The notes beneath the pieces are model-generated. The model was given only the letters and a program-made list of their open reading frames with translations. It was not told the DNA's origin and searched no databases. A program made the position numbers and the translations under genes. Below are positions 1 through 13,012 of a stretch of 64,000 nucleotides of DNA, in pieces (position 1 is the first letter of the stretch; each line of letters starts with the position of its first letter). The stretch is taken from NCBI RefSeq assembly GCF_021155775.2, contig NC_060234.1:27956026-28020025 (forward strand). The letters run 5' to 3'. Source of the DNA: Neodiprion pinetum (taxonomy: Eukaryota > Arthropoda > Insecta > Hymenoptera > Diprionidae).

Positions 1-1629
1 TTGGGTGCCTGGCTTAACCATTGTTGGCTCTTTCGCCTACTTGCTCTCGGTCTTCGTTCTCAGCTTTTATTCGGTAGTCTCTCGTTCTTTAGCTCGCTCG
101 AATATCTTCTCGAGCAGAAACTCCGAGTGCGTTGTATCCTTCGTTCTGAAATTCCAGAAACGGCGGATACACGCGATCGATTCGTACACGGAACCTGTTG
201 GACGTTGTTTATCGCGGTTGGTTGGGGTGAAGCTGGACTCGGAGCTTCTGAGATGCTTCATGATCGAATCGAAAGGGTTATTGTGCGATAACGCAATTTT
301 TTGAAAAAGTTACGTCCCCGGATGTGAAGAACTTTTTCGTCTTTAACGTAACTTCGAGTCGTTTCTAATTTATACTCAAGTGTAGTGCCAATGGCATGGC
401 GAAACATTCGGCGTTGAGTGCGGAGCACGGTGATGTCGTCCGACCCCAAACCGAGGATTCTCCCCAGATAAGTTGGGTGACTTCCCTCTTCTACGATATG
501 AAAAAATTCTCTACAGATGTGAAATTCCTCGAAACTCTCCCCTTTTGAATCGCATTCACCCCTGATGGAAACGTCGCGCGTGAAAGTACAGTACAGACCG
601 GACAGAGTAGTGACGTTCTGTAAGACGTAAAAAAGCATCGATGACAGATTTATTAGCATCGCAACGCGAATATCCTTCTAGACCGGAAACGGTGGAGGAT
701 AACCGTGAGTGCGGGCCAAAAAACATCCGGTGGTTGTAAAAAAAAATTCCGAGGCATTTTTCGACCCGTCCATAGCGCCGCAGGGTATTAACAAACCATT
801 AGTGAAAGCCCACAGGGCCAATAAACGTTCAGAACTAATTCCCTTTCAAGTGTTATTCGAGCTGGCATCAGAGCCGCTTTGAATCTCGCGAGTAACGTCT
901 CAAGTGCCTGCCGTCGGTACAAGGTAGAGGATACAAGGTTAGGCAGAGGTATTCAAGGGCGGGCAAGGTACGACAAGGTCCATCGATAATCCGCAACAAT
1001 TCGCTTGTCCAAATATGAATACATATTTCTCCGTCCGTCATTCGACGCATTATAGATCGGTAGACTCGAGGGGATGATCATCCCGACAAACGAGCGTGCC
1101 GCTGCAGTTACTAACTTACAAAAGTAACAGATACGTTTAATCCAATTGGCATTGGCCGGTCCTCGCTTCGCCGAGGACAAGCCTCCGTCCGTCTTTCTGT
1201 CATCGGTGACAGAGGTATTACAAGCGAGTACCTGAGCACGCACAATTCGCGCACAAAGCGTCGGCGCATTGGATAGACGTTCGAGCATGAATGACGGGCG
1301 CGTCGTTATGCAGACTCAGGTACAAGTGCTTCGGTGGCCGAAGGGAACACGTTCAGCCAATTTCGTTGGAAAAGGGACGAAATTCGCTTTAAAATTAGAT
1401 CTCGTTGCGGCATGGCGGAAGAAGAGGCCACTCGGGGGTTGTTTGCCCGCCGGCGAAACTCCCTCCTCCGGATCATCCCCGCGGGCTGGAGGACATTCCC
1501 CGGCTCTTTTTTTCTAATCGTGGTCCGGAGTACCGCCGGGCGAACAAATTCGCGTGGCTGTTCGTACCTCAGGTACGTAACGTGTGACGTGTCAAATTTC
1601 TCCGGGTCAACGCGCGACTCGCTCCCCTT

Positions 1630-1651
1630 CCCCCCCCCCCCCCCCCCCCCC
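1630..1651. repeat. Poly-C run, 22 bases
   Basis: An uninterrupted run of 22 C follows a short C/T-rich lead. A second run of exactly the same length lies at 4598-4619. G-rich on the opposite strand, it could fold into G-quadruplex or i-motif structures. It is also a place where sequencing length errors are likely. Confidence 0.95.
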
Positions 1652-1740
1652 AGACACGGCAGCTAACGAGAGGAGATTCACCACCATTCACCTGTCAGCG
1701 CAGGTAGGGCAACGGTTATAGTTTATTTATCGTTTCCAGG

Positions 1741-1769
1741 CCGCGGCGGCGGCGGCGGCGGCTGCGGCG
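1741..1769. repeat. GGC trinucleotide repeat
   Basis: About eight GCG/GGC units in a row with one interruption (CTG). It is a short CpG-rich microsatellite about 90 bp downstream of the poly-C run. It lies in short open frames on both strands, but there is no sign that either is translated. Confidence 0.85.
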
Positions 1770-2148
1770 ATCCCAGAGCCCCGCGTGCTGGTGTTTGAAA
1801 TACGTTTACACGAATCGTATGTTCGCCCTTACCCCGTGGGTTTGGCGCCGGCGTGTGTGGTCCGGCGCATACCTTCAACGCCGGGCAATTATTGCCCGCG
1901 TTCCTTTCCGAAACGGCCATTGTTCGAGGTGCCAGTACTTCTACCACCGGCGATAGATGTCTTAACCAGATTGGTGGCTGCGGTACAGACGCAACTCGCG
2001 CTCGACTCCGATGTAGGTGGGTATTACATGTACCTACACTACACCGCGTCATTGTACAAAGGATGTTTGCCAGTTAACGCGGAATTAACGTAAGCGTAAT
2101 AATTGTTAAGATGAAAACTTCAATTGCAAAAGTGATTGTAAGCCCGCA

Positions 2149-2530
2149 GCGTGGAATTTTATTAAGGAAAAACCGATATCGGGATCAAAGTTCACGAATA
2201 CTTTCATTGGGAAAATATTCTCCGTGCTTATGAATCATTGCCATTGCCGCGGTTCGCTGTCTTTTTTAATCAGACAGCGACAGCTCGGTTATATTTGAAT
2301 GTCAAGACGAATAGCCTTCGGCAAATAAGTCGGTAATCGGAACAGCAGCTGGTGATGTCAAGATCTAAAATTGCGATTTCAATGTATAAGTTAAACATTA
2401 TTTGGTAACTCTTTGCTCTTGGATTAGATGAAATGCTATGTGCGTAAGAACGTACCACGATTAACGTGAAACTGTGAAGAAAATTACAAAGAGATTAAAA
2501 CACTTGACCGGTAACTCGCATGCCTCTTGG
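2149..2530 (+). repeat. Interspersed repeat, copy A (inverted relative to copy B at 4861-5246)
   Basis: This stretch matches the reverse complement of 4861-5246 over its whole length at roughly 80% identity by eye. Colinear landmarks include GTGGAATTTT at the left, TTCACGAATA, AATATTCTCCGTGCT, GGTTATATTTGAATGTCA, AAGTTAAACATTATTTGGTA, ATTAACGTGAAACTGTGAAG and TAACTCGC near the right end. Small indels separate the copies, for example a block near 2350-2370 that is missing from B. Neither copy has terminal inverted repeats of its own that I can see. The family is not recognised, and open frames are not shared between the copies. The pair could be two independent insertions of an old element, or the arms of a large foldback with a 2.3-kb spacer. 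Confidence 0.8.
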
Positions 2531-3170
2531 ACATGTGATAAACGTTGAATTTGAATTTGATGTTAAAATGGAACCAAAATTGGTACGTGCGGACTACTAT
2601 GTATGATAGACCAATTTTTATGATCGATTCGGAAATTCAGCAACAGGTAGCGTTATGCAATTAATTGACGCCGATCAATTATAGTCTACAGAAGGTTACC
2701 TGAAAGTGTGCGTGTATGTTCGAATGATTCGAATGAGGCGTTTGACCATGCATTAGACGTTTACCTGATCGTAGCTGAGTTTATTTAGTTGGTTAGTATT
2801 TCACCGAAATTATTACTTTTGCCGTTCACTGGTGATAGCATTCATTGACACTACTTTTATTATGTCCAGTACATCACGGACAACATCGTAAAGGGAATCA
2901 AGATAGCCCGTCACAGCGAAAAGTATTGATAAAATGATCATTTGCGTGTGTGTCGTGTAATAATTGTGATTTCGACAACGACCTGTTGCTGAATATTTGT
3001 AAGTACAAAGTAGGTATACGTTATGCGGGATTGATAATAGTTAAAACCGTGACAATTTGTCCAATTTACCGTAGAACGTCAACATCAAAGCTCATTTCGC
3101 GTCACATCTATCCACATATTTTGTCTCCGGTAAACGTTGCCAAGCGGGTACGAGTGTGCAAAACTCGATG

Positions 3171-3210
3171 AGTGAGAGAGAGAGTGAGAGAGAGAAAAAA
3201 AAAGAAAGAA
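3171..3210. repeat. GA-rich microsatellite
   Basis: Runs of GAGAG broken by GTGAG pass into an A-rich tail with AAAGAAAG. Repeats of this type can bind GAGA-factor-like proteins in insects, but no nearby promoter is evident. Confidence 0.85.
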
Positions 3211-4597
3211 ACAAGTAGCGATCTTGAAGAGTTGGCCTGCAGCAAAATATCACAACGTGTTCCGATTTCGCGGAGAACACGAAGCGACGTTACAGCGTTC
3301 TAAAGCGAGCAAAGCGAGCGCGGCACAGTGAATGCCCTGGAATTCTTGCGGCGACGCGTAGATTCGCGGTGGGAATATTGGTATCGATAATGCGTGCACG
3401 CCGATCCTGAGGTAACGCGGTTATTCGATCGGCGGGGTTTCGGCGGCGGGGTGTCGAAGGGGTCGAAGTCACGTCGAGGAAGGGCCCCTGAGATGGTTCG
3501 GAAAATCTCTTTGGGTCCCTTTGGGAAAAATCTACCTGGATATCATAGCTGACCGTTTGACACGTGATGACAGCCGGTGGCGCCACCCACCCCCTGCGGT
3601 TTCGAGACCCAGCAGGGGGTCCCGGCCGGCCTCAAAGATTCTTTTGTTTCAGCCTCATTAACGTGTTACCGAACCCCCGAAACGCCCTCTTCGTCCCTCG
3701 ACGCCCGGCCAGCCCTTCACCCCGGTTATTTACAGACACGAATCCACGGAGATGAAATTAAGAACTCTACTTGGCTTGGCGTTTTTTTCTTATCAATCGA
3801 GAAACAAACGTTCACCCGCCAACACACGCGAGTCGCTCACTTTACGTTATGTGATTTATACAATATTCAATCCATCGATCCACTCCTAAGTAACCTCGTC
3901 GTATACGACGTAACGAATTATTCAATAATAAATCGTTCAGGAGCGGTTCGATCCGGAATGAATTTCGAAATGTTACCGATGTTGCGTGAATTTATGCCGA
4001 GGATCATCAGGGTCGCAAGTCACAAGTCCCGCAATGAAGAACTTTGTCAATTTCGAAATATTGCCGCTTGGTCTAGTGGAAGTTTGTTTAACGTCGAGTT
4101 TAGCATAGTCGGTCAAGATTACTCTACAAAATTTTTTTTCTCAAACGTCACGTACTACAAATGATTCTTGTTTCACCCGACACATTATACTAAATATTTC
4201 TATTTCAGAATACTAAAGTTCCCTTGTCGAAGCACATTTGGATTTTAACCGAATACGAATGAACGAATTATCGCCGATACCTTTCGGCATGCACACACCG
4301 ATATAATCCCATAGCTGTCCAACGACTATAGCAACGGAGCGAAGGGCTTAGTAGGGGCGTATAGTGGAAGGCGGGAGAATCTGGGAGCGAGGATCCCTTA
4401 AACGGCAGACGCGGTACACGCAGAAGGAGCTTACAGATTTTTTCGAATGAGTGGAACTCGCGCGCGCTCATCAGCCGCCTCATCAGCGTAACTTCAGCTG
4501 TCAGGTCGGACATCTTCGAGTTGAAGTGTTTATTGGCGAGTCCCGCTCCAGCATGTACCTACTTCGCGTTGCACCAGCAAATCACGGGTACCCTGAT

Positions 4598-4619
4598 CCC
4601 CCCCCCCCCCCCCCCCCCC
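4598..4619. repeat. Poly-C run, 22 bases
   Basis: Twenty-two consecutive C, the same length as the run at 1630-1651. The two runs have unrelated flanks, so they are not part of a duplicated segment. Confidence 0.95.
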
Positions 4620-4860
4620 AACGGAATTCGGGGCATTCCCTGTTGGTATTCGAAGATTTCGGCGTGTACTCGACTTTGAAACTAACCGCCGAGATATCGC
4701 GATCTGGATCCGGGAATACCGAGCGAAAGATTTCCTGCCTCGAAACAATATGCTCGAAGTACGTTCGTTGTTTTATATTTCGACCTCGATAAATTCGGGC
4801 CAAGACGTAATCTCCGAATTACCTGCTGCAGGAGTCCTCGTACGAATAGTTTTTCATTTT

Positions 4861-5246
4861 TCAAGAGGCACGCGAGTTACTAGTCAAACGGTTCAATCTC
4901 TTTGCAATATTCTTCACAGTTTCACGTTAATCGTGTTATTTTCTCACGCACACCGATTCTTGGAGCATTTCTTCTAATCCAAGAGCAAAGAGCTACCAAA
5001 TAATGTTTAACTTATACATTGAAACTGCCAGCTGCTGTTACCAACTTATTTGCCGAAAGCTACGCGACCCTGACATTCAAATATAACCGAGCCTTCGCTG
5101 CCTGATTAAAAAATACAGCAAACTGCGAAATGATTCAACAGCACGGAGAATATTCCCCCAATGAAGTTATTCGTGAACCTTGATCACGCTATTGTTATTT
5201 CCTGCACACACAGAAATGGACAGTTTCGGTAATGAAAATTCCACGT
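4861..5246 (-). repeat. Interspersed repeat, copy B (inverted relative to copy A at 2149-2530)
   Basis: Reverse-complement partner of 2149-2530. The match runs from TCAAGAGGCACGCGAGTTAC at the left to the AAAATTCCACG word at 5236-5246. Homology stops sharply at about the same point in both copies at each end, which argues for a defined element. B has an extra approx. 30 bases near 5190-5225 and lacks some bases of A, so the two have diverged independently for some time. Confidence 0.8.
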
Positions 5247-5881
5247 AGAGCTTCGTTAAATTCGATTCAAAATAAGGGCTTATCGTCACTTTCACAATTG
5301 ATTCAGATATTGGCACGCTTATTTCGCAGTCGCAACGAAGCGATGGAAACGGTTCCGAGCATCGCTTATGCCGATCTGTCGTAGCGCCGTGTACGTACTT
5401 TTGAGACACCCTGTACCTGGGTGTTCCTGGAGTGGCGCCAGCACCTTTCTCCCCGATGTCTCCCCGTCGCTCGTTTCGTGCGTCCCAGTCGCTCCCCCGA
5501 AAATACGAAGCCTGGACCAGATTTTCATCTCGCTCTGCCGCGGGACCAGAAATTAATAATCTAGAAATGAATAGTTTAGCCGTACTTCCCCGACGCATTC
5601 TTTCCCTCGGTCTTCGGCCCGATGGCGCGATGGCCTCTTCGCGAGAAGCGTCACGGCAATGTGCGAGGTTCCCGTCGGAATGTCTGTCTCTCAGTTTCTC
5701 CGTTTCTCCGTTTCTCCGTCGATCCTCGGGCTCGCCTTAAGGACGCGGCTAATTAAAGGAAAAGTTTTGCTCCGTTTCATTCGTCAAGTCCGCGCAACGA
5801 TAAATCCCCTCCTGATCGGGAATTAGCCTCTGTAGCTCTTATAAGAGGCGAGACGGCGCGCAGCGACGCCGTTCTCATTTA

Positions 5882-5883
<2 letters not shown>
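5247..5883. other. Non-coding, GC-rich patch with short tandem TTTCTCCG
   Basis: Overlapping open frames of 60-143 codons occur in several frames, the usual effect of a GC-rich patch. A TTTCTCCG word repeats three times near 5695-5718. No gene is recognised. Confidence 0.5.

Positions 5884-5927
<44 letters not shown>
5884..5927. repeat. TA dinucleotide microsatellite, about 22 units
   Basis: Uninterrupted alternating T and A for 44 bases, then ATACATACGTATG. It is likely length-polymorphic. Confidence 0.97.
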
Positions 5928-5929
<2 letters not shown>

Positions 5930-8900
5930 CGTATGATACAAAGAGAGATAAAAGAGACAGGGTATAAAGAAATTAAGTAGCTACGTTACGGAAAAAAATG
6001 GAAACAGAAAATGACAAGGGCCGTTGAGGAGTTCGCGAAAAGCTCAACGAAAAACGAGCTTTTCCCGATTTCAAGTACAAATTAGATGTGAATCAATCGT
6101 CCGAATTATCGCTATTATGTACAGTTCGTATCGCACTTCAGTGAAGGACAGTTTGCAGGTACGTATACTATAATGAGAATGACGAGAAATTAAAAACAAT
6201 ACGAAGTTTTTAAATCAAAGTCGTATAATATAATTCTTCACTTTTTGCACCTTTAGTGCAATATGCACACCGCGAATAATCCGCGTTCTCCATTAATTTG
6301 TCATTCGACAGCCGTTTCGTGTGGTAGCTGAAAGCCAAAAATATATGTAGTCGGCTAGATGAGATGCAAATATGTCTATAGCCTGACTAACACGTGTGTA
6401 TGTTTGAAGCGCGTGCAGGTATATTAAACACACGTAACTGCGGCGGAATGTTCGAATGGTGAAATTTATATTTTATAAACTTGCAATTAGCGGTGGAATT
6501 TACGCGGCTAATTAGTAACACTTATCTGATATTTATTGTTGGACGGAACGATCTGCGGGCGAATGCTTCGTTTACCCGCCGAGTTTATATACCAGACACG
6601 GATACCTACTTAGGTAAGTACGGCAATAGATTTTCATGAACTTTTATCATTTCACTCGCGCTGCATAGGCGCAGAGATCGCCAGGTATTTACTTGCACCG
6701 AGGTTCGTCAGCTGCATTCACACGACCTGCGAATCGGAGGCGGCGTCTCTGATGATACGGAAAACTTCCTGCATGAGCTGGTTTGGTTTGGGAGATTTTT
6801 TGGTCGAGAATCGATACTTGTTTGTAAATTTATTACGAGATAGTCGGAACACTGAGTGGTTGTCAAATAGTCACGTTCGTAAGCTGCGAAGATCTGTTTA
6901 AAAAATAGACAATGTAAAAAATACTGGAAGTATAAACGAGAACTTCAAATCTCTTCAAAATTTATTAAAATTTAAGAGATTCTTTCAATTTTAATCTGCG
7001 ATGGCTGATTTTATTCAAATAATTATTTTCTATGAAGTCGATGAAACGAATTCTTCTTTTTTTTTAGTAGGCAATTAAATATTATCACTTGTTAAGTAAA
7101 ACCGATATCGTTGCAATGCTGTAAAATTAAATATTTAATGATGCACCAACATAATACAAAGAAAATTTTTAGAGAACTCCTAGAAAATAGTTTTGTTAGT
7201 CGAATGAGCCATGATAGAGTGAAATCGAACGAATCTGCGAGACTTTGAACCATTCTAATCACATCAAAACTTGTTTATACGTTTCCATTATTTTCTATCA
7301 TTCTTCTTCTTAAGAGACATTTGTTTAAGCTCTCGGCTATAACATTAATATCGTGACAAAGTTAATGAAAAGTATTCATTTTTGGCCAATTGTGGCAGCC
7401 TTGTTAAGTGAATTAAAAAATAAGTGTGGTTGAAAAACAAAAATAATCAAGGGGAAAATATCGAAGGCGGTATAATAAATTCCTCGAGCCGAGGACAGCG
7501 TATAATAATATCAAGCAATTAATGGCCCCGATAATTATTATTACCTAACCAGAAAATATACAACGCCGGTCGAATTTTCGTTTCTTGTAATAAACGATGC
7601 GATAAAACGCGCAGCGGCTTGACTCCGGGCACAAAAAATACCCCGACGAATATTCGAGGAGACATTTCGGGCATCTTCGGTGAGACACGCAGGAACGCGT
7701 GTTCTATTAGCTAAAACAAAAGAGCGGCGCCTAGACGGACCCGCCGAGGCCCAAAACTGTCGGACCGCGTTTATTTATGTCCCGAACGACGGAAAAAGAT
7801 GTAAGTATTCTGGCCCTCTACATTCCACAGGCCGATTCAGCACGTCTTAAGACCAAAGAAGATAAGACGTATGCTTTTAATTCACCGTTCAATTTTTGCC
7901 GCTTTATACACCAGCCGCCAACTTCACGGCAGTCTTCGGCTTCGGGATAAACATGCCGCGCAAACTTTCTCGAGGAATCAATCGAACTCTCAAATTCCCC
8001 GGATGATCTTCTTTGTTTATTTTTAATGATTTTAACGCGCTAATACAAAGTCGCCGAAAGTCGACAATTTATCACCGAAATTATAAACTATATCTTGTCA
8101 TTGCAGTATCGGAAAAGTCCTTGTTAAAATTATCCTTTGATTGTTTCAAATAATTGCCCGAACTTTTATAGGCGCGAACAAAGACATCAATTAATTTTAC
8201 GTGAAAATCTTCACAGCATTCGCTTATGTAATACATCCAGTACGTGTATTAATTTATATAATTCGAGGCAGAACTTAGCCTTTGTCAATGTATTTCCTCG
8301 GTTTCGATTATAGGATCGATAGACGGTAATAGCCCGGGGGGATTGAGACGATATCATTCTCTACAAGTATATTAACAGCCGCTGCCTGTTATTTCGGCTA
8401 AGGTTCATTTTATTTCATTCGTTTGATTTTCTTTTTGTTTTTATTATTTTAACCAAGCGTGCCTAATTTGGTCCTGAAAATCGTGGCCTTATCGCGCTGT
8501 CATCTGGATCGCGGTGTCCCGAGTAAATATTTTGAGCGAGACTTTACGCTCCTTTCTTTTCATTTTCGTTTTTTTTTTTTCAATTTGTTACATTTGTTTC
8601 TTTGCTTGATTTGTTTTACGCGCACACGGTGTAACGTTATTAATGACGACGTATCTAGAAGTTGTCTTTCAGCTCCGACGTTTCTGTTACCAGAGAAGAA
8701 CTGATGTAGGTTTAAACGGTCAGGCATCGCTCAAACCGAAAACCATTCCCGGTGTTCAACCCTCGGGAACTCTTCCCCGGGGCTGATGTATCGACGTAAT
8801 TCAGATCTCGCAGATGGCGCGACTCTTGGGTACGACCCGGTATACCTCCACGCACACCACACACATACACGTGTACGTATACATCTCTCCTTCTGTCCCG

Positions 8901-11900
8901 AGGTGGATTAATTTATCAACTCACGGTTAGACCGGCGGAGCCAATACATACATACACATAAATAACGTTAAGTGGCGTAACAAACAGCCGGCGAATAAAT
9001 TATCGTGTTTCGAGTTAAAAAAATATAAGGTAGGTAATTTTCACAAGGTTTCAGAAAGCTTGGTTTAATTTACTTTTTTTCTTTTTCAGAAAAATAATGT
9101 CGCGTCAATCGGAGTGAAAATGTACGCGTTAGACAATTTTCCGGGCGATTTGACGTAAGCGATAAATAACTCCGACTCGGTGGTGATTATAAATTCATAC
9201 GTATATTGGATCGTCGTACCGCAGTTTGTAACGAAAAATTAATAGACTGGATTTCGTCGCACGTGCGTCGAGTGGCGTAGCTTTTCACGATAATTTATCA
9301 TGGGATTGCGCCGCAAATACACATTGGCATCCCCAAGGGGATCTCGCCAAACCTCCTCCTCTTTCGACTGGCTGCAGGGGTCTAGTGGCTGCCTAGCCAC
9401 ACGATTTGCTCAATACTCGCATGCCTGGGAGGTGTGTATGTTTGTATGTTTACACTGCAGTCAAGGGGATTCCATTACGAGTATATTAATGCGATAAGCC
9501 ATTTGACAGCTTGTATCGACGATAAATTACGCGGTATGAAAATTATATCGGACGTTTAATACGCTTATGCAGCCGGATTAAGCGAAACGATACTCGAGTT
9601 AAGAGTGTTTCACGTCTCTTAACCGACTGCAATTGAAACATGTTCACATGGAATTCAATCTGAACTTGATGTAAATTTTTTTAAATGGAGAGAAACACAA
9701 GTTTCTTAGATTTTTCCTTTAAGGTACAAAAGAATTTTCCACTGTCAAATATTTTACACAGGATAGCTGTTATTTTTTTGCACAACGATATCATCCCTAC
9801 TGCAAATAGAAACAAATGGCGAGAATAACACTGAGGAAAAAGAATAAAGAAAAAAAAAAATATGGAAACGAGCGAACACAAGGAGAAAGTGAATCGTCTT
9901 ATTAACTGGAAACAATCGAGATGTGAATGAACTAGAAGTTCACGGTTGTAAAAATGCGAGGGCATAATTCAGCTCGGACGAGACTGCCACTGGGGTAATT
10001 TTATTTAATGACGGTTTCGGATCTTCGCCGTTGATCTTTCGTCGTGTTATACCATCGCGGCTCGAAATTGCGAGAAGGTGACGGCGCCGATGTGGAGCTT
10101 ATATCGCCGGTCGCGTGCGTCCCACCTTCTTTATTCCACGCTTCTATTATTCCTGTCGGCATTACAATGACAATGACAATCATCGCGGCTAGATCGGCTC
10201 GACTAGCCGACCGTCGACCGACACGCGACTGGTTGGAAAATTGCAACAAATAACGCCGTGGGGTGCCGGAGAGAAGTGCAGGGCTATTTGTAGCTCGAAG
10301 CTTCCCTGCCAAAAGAATCGGGGTGAGAAGGGAGATCAGAAACGGAAACTGGGAATGAGAGACAAAATTCACGGGACACAGCGTGACACGTTGCGAGTAT
10401 CCATTAGCATGGTACGTTGTAATCAGCATGATCGTTCCGATAGTGACTTTCGGTGTAATAATTGAGGTGGAATTAACTGTAAATAATATAAAAAACAAAA
10501 TTTCGACCGAATTTATATTTCGTTGGACGGAGCTGCGATTGGAATTTTCAAATTCACCACTGGAATGGAATGCGCGTTATTTATTTTATTTATTTTTTCC
10601 CAAAACTGAGAATGAATTGAATCCCCGAGTGTGCTGATCACTTGTTGACATGTGTAATGAAGGATACTCGTTTCATCGTTTGAGTTTTTTGCACTTTGAA
10701 AATGATCCGTAATCGTAGAACTAAATTTATTTTACCGTTAACTAACGCTTTCGACACTTTTCAAAGAAGAACTTCAAAAAATTTCATGTACATTCTGTTC
10801 TGATATACTTAAATTTCTATGGAACAAGAACGATTCCTAACCGAACTGGAACCTGTCAGTTGTAAATTGAACACGTGTTGAAATTCGTATTTTATCCTAA
10901 TGTGTTAAATTCTAGCACATCTTTAATTATTCACAAATCAACAGCAGACACAAATTTCATCAAAATCGGACAAACAATTTGGATAAGTTATCGCGTGTAA
11001 AAAGGAGTAGAAAAACGTCGTTTTTCGAGAAGAATGAAAGCAATTGAAAAACAATTAGGTAGAAACATTCCGTTTTCTAAATTTTAAACACCAAGAATAC
11101 AACATAGAGAAAACTAATTGCTTTCAGCCGTACAATCGCTCGTTATTGCTGCAAGCCTTCTCGATATCGTCAGCAGCTGTACAAAATTGACTCGAAAATC
11201 AAATGTCAGATGGTAACTAACCCCGTGAAGTGCAAAGACGTAACATACGAATTAAAAAAAAAAAATAAAAAATTTTCAAACGGCGGTAAAGAAGCAGCGA
11301 TTTTAACGGGCGGTTCGCCTGAGATCGTGATAATGGAAAACAACCCTCATAAGAGAGCTAATGCGAAACACAATGGATCCAGGAATCGGCGTGGCTGCAG
11401 TAGCCCTGCATCAGAGCGGGACCAGCGGCTGATCCGTCACCAAGGCATAAATCAATGTTCCGCGTTCCGCCCCCCAAAGAGACTGCATAGCCGTATAAGG
11501 CGGCGTTTCTGGATGGCGTAACGGCTGCCGAATGTTTCTATAGACGCGAGTCGAGCGACGTCGTATTATCCGCGACAGACACAATTGCGTGTTGCTTAAG
11601 CCACGCGACCGGCTACTTCCGGTCTTCTCCCCGCTCTTGGGTTCCGCTCCGTGATGTCACGTCCCCCGTGACCAACCCTCCCCTGCTTGCACCCTAAACG
11701 CCGTCAGGATGTACGGGGACCACCATAAAACCGAGTCTCATCCCCGAATCATTTAATCTTCCGCCGACCCTCCACCCTGCAACTCTATCGGGGCAATTTA
11801 GTTTCGCTAAGAGTCATTGTCACAACATGCCGATTGCCTGTGAGAACCGTTCGAATCTCGAAGAACTGATTTTCCTCGGGACACGATTTTCAGTTCTTCA

Positions 11901-12630
11901 AAAATACCCCTTTTTGCTGTTATCGCAAGCCGCCAAAACTTCCTGCCGAAACAAAAAAAACACGGCGAAGGCAATTGCTTACGAATATCTGACCACAAAT
12001 CCGTCGAATGAAATATTGTGAAAAAACTATCTTTACGGTAAATTTTCTTCTCCGCAAATCCGGAGGCAAAAAACGGACGTTGACGTTTGAGTCACGAAGA
12101 ATCTGTGAACCCTTAGTATAAGACTGCATGGAAAACTCAAAGGTGAGGCAATTCGCAGAGCCAACGCTCTCGTAACCAGAGTAAATACTGCCCGTAAGGT
12201 TCGCCATAAAAAACGGAATAAAAAGAGAAGGGAAAAAGAAAAAACAGGCGTAATAGACCGATCAGAGGGTTGGTGTGTCCGATTCGTTAGTCACGGAGTT
12301 CTTATGTTAATTCTGGCGTAGAATCCCGATTCTACGGGTCGACCAGTCACCCTTGACGCTAGCTCTATACCAGCGTGGCGAATTTACAGCACGTCTCCGA
12401 GTTCATCGCGGGGGTGTCCACCCTCCGTGACCACTAGGCAAAGCTCCGCCATCGCCGGTTAATTTTAACAGGGATTCGTAGTGCGGTTATAACTCGCGTC
12501 ATGGGAACCAGCGTGGATCTTACAGTACCGCGACTTCATTAATTATACGTTCTGCTATGGCGATACTGCTGCTGGAGCAATAGCGGGGAGAGCTGTGCTT
12601 TTTTTCACGTTAATCAATATTGTGAAATAG
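5928..12630. other. Long non-coding stretch, mostly AT-rich
   Basis: Open frames are few and short between 5928 and 8450, in keeping with AT-rich non-coding DNA. Homopolymer T tracts lie near 7060 and 8570, and A tracts near 9850 and 11255. A GC-richer zone at 10020-10330 and another at 11390-11780 give overlapping frames on both strands (up to 165 codons at 10001-10498 on the minus strand), with no recognised domain. No transposon ends, tRNA or structured RNA were identified. Confidence 0.5.
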
Positions 12631-13012
12631 ATTCATTTTCTATAATTACCAGACAAATCTGTAGCGAGACGAAGAGTATCGTTACAACGACGGTTTTAAT
12701 AGTGTTCGAACTGCGAGAAAATGCGGTACAACTAATTATTCAGTGTAAATGTACTTTTCGATACTAAAGTTTTTCAGGCGTTGCAAGAATATAACTTTGT
12801 TACATTTTTCAGTCGAATAAGCCTTTAGCGTCAATTTATTTCGAGACGAACATTAAATTATCACAATAGTCACAGGAGAATAGAATAGTTAACGCGTGGC
12901 CATGCTCGGAAAGAATTGTAAATGCACGTCATAGATTTTCCGGATTATACAGCTACAAAGCTCATTTTCATTTTACACCTACAACTATATTTTTCAGTTA
13001 TGGTAAAATATG
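12631..13012 (+). mobile_element. Eroded copy of the CACTGAGA MITE family
   Basis: The stretch is colinear with the intact element at 56421-56848 at roughly 60-65% identity by eye. Shared landmarks in order are a GTATCGTTA block, GTTCGAA/GTTGGAA, the AGCGTCAATTTATT word (AACGTCAATTTATT in the intact copy), ACATTAAATT/GCATTAAATT, CACAGGAGAAT/TACAAGAAAAT, and CTACAACTATATTTTTCAG near the right end. The terminal CACTG motifs cannot be seen, so the ends are set by where similarity fades. It has no coding capacity and is an old, inactive copy. Confidence 0.6.

Larger units (their letters stand above)
1..2148. other. Non-coding stretch with no recognised gene
   Basis: Open frames here are at most about 133 codons, overlap each other on both strands, and resemble no known family. 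The stretch is mixed in composition. Around 1430-1510 it becomes GC-rich, and 1630-1770 holds a C22 run and a GGC run. No transposon ends were seen. It could be intergenic or intronic; nothing in the sequence decides between the two. Confidence 0.55.
2531..4860. other. Spacer between the two inverted copies; no recognised gene
   Basis: The stretch holds a GA-rich microsatellite (3171-3210), a GC-rich patch around 3290-3720 with one GGGCCC at 3482, and a C22 run at 4598-4619. The longest open frame is 195 codons on the plus strand (3577-4164). It begins in the GC-rich patch, shows no domain I recognise, and is not flanked by convincing splice or promoter signals. I treat it as a chance frame. 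Confidence 0.5.

Noticed and set aside
3577..4164. 195-codon plus-strand frame
   Set aside because: No domain, motif or signal peptide is recognised, and no splice or promoter signal supports it. The composition changes sharply within the frame from GC-rich to AT-rich.
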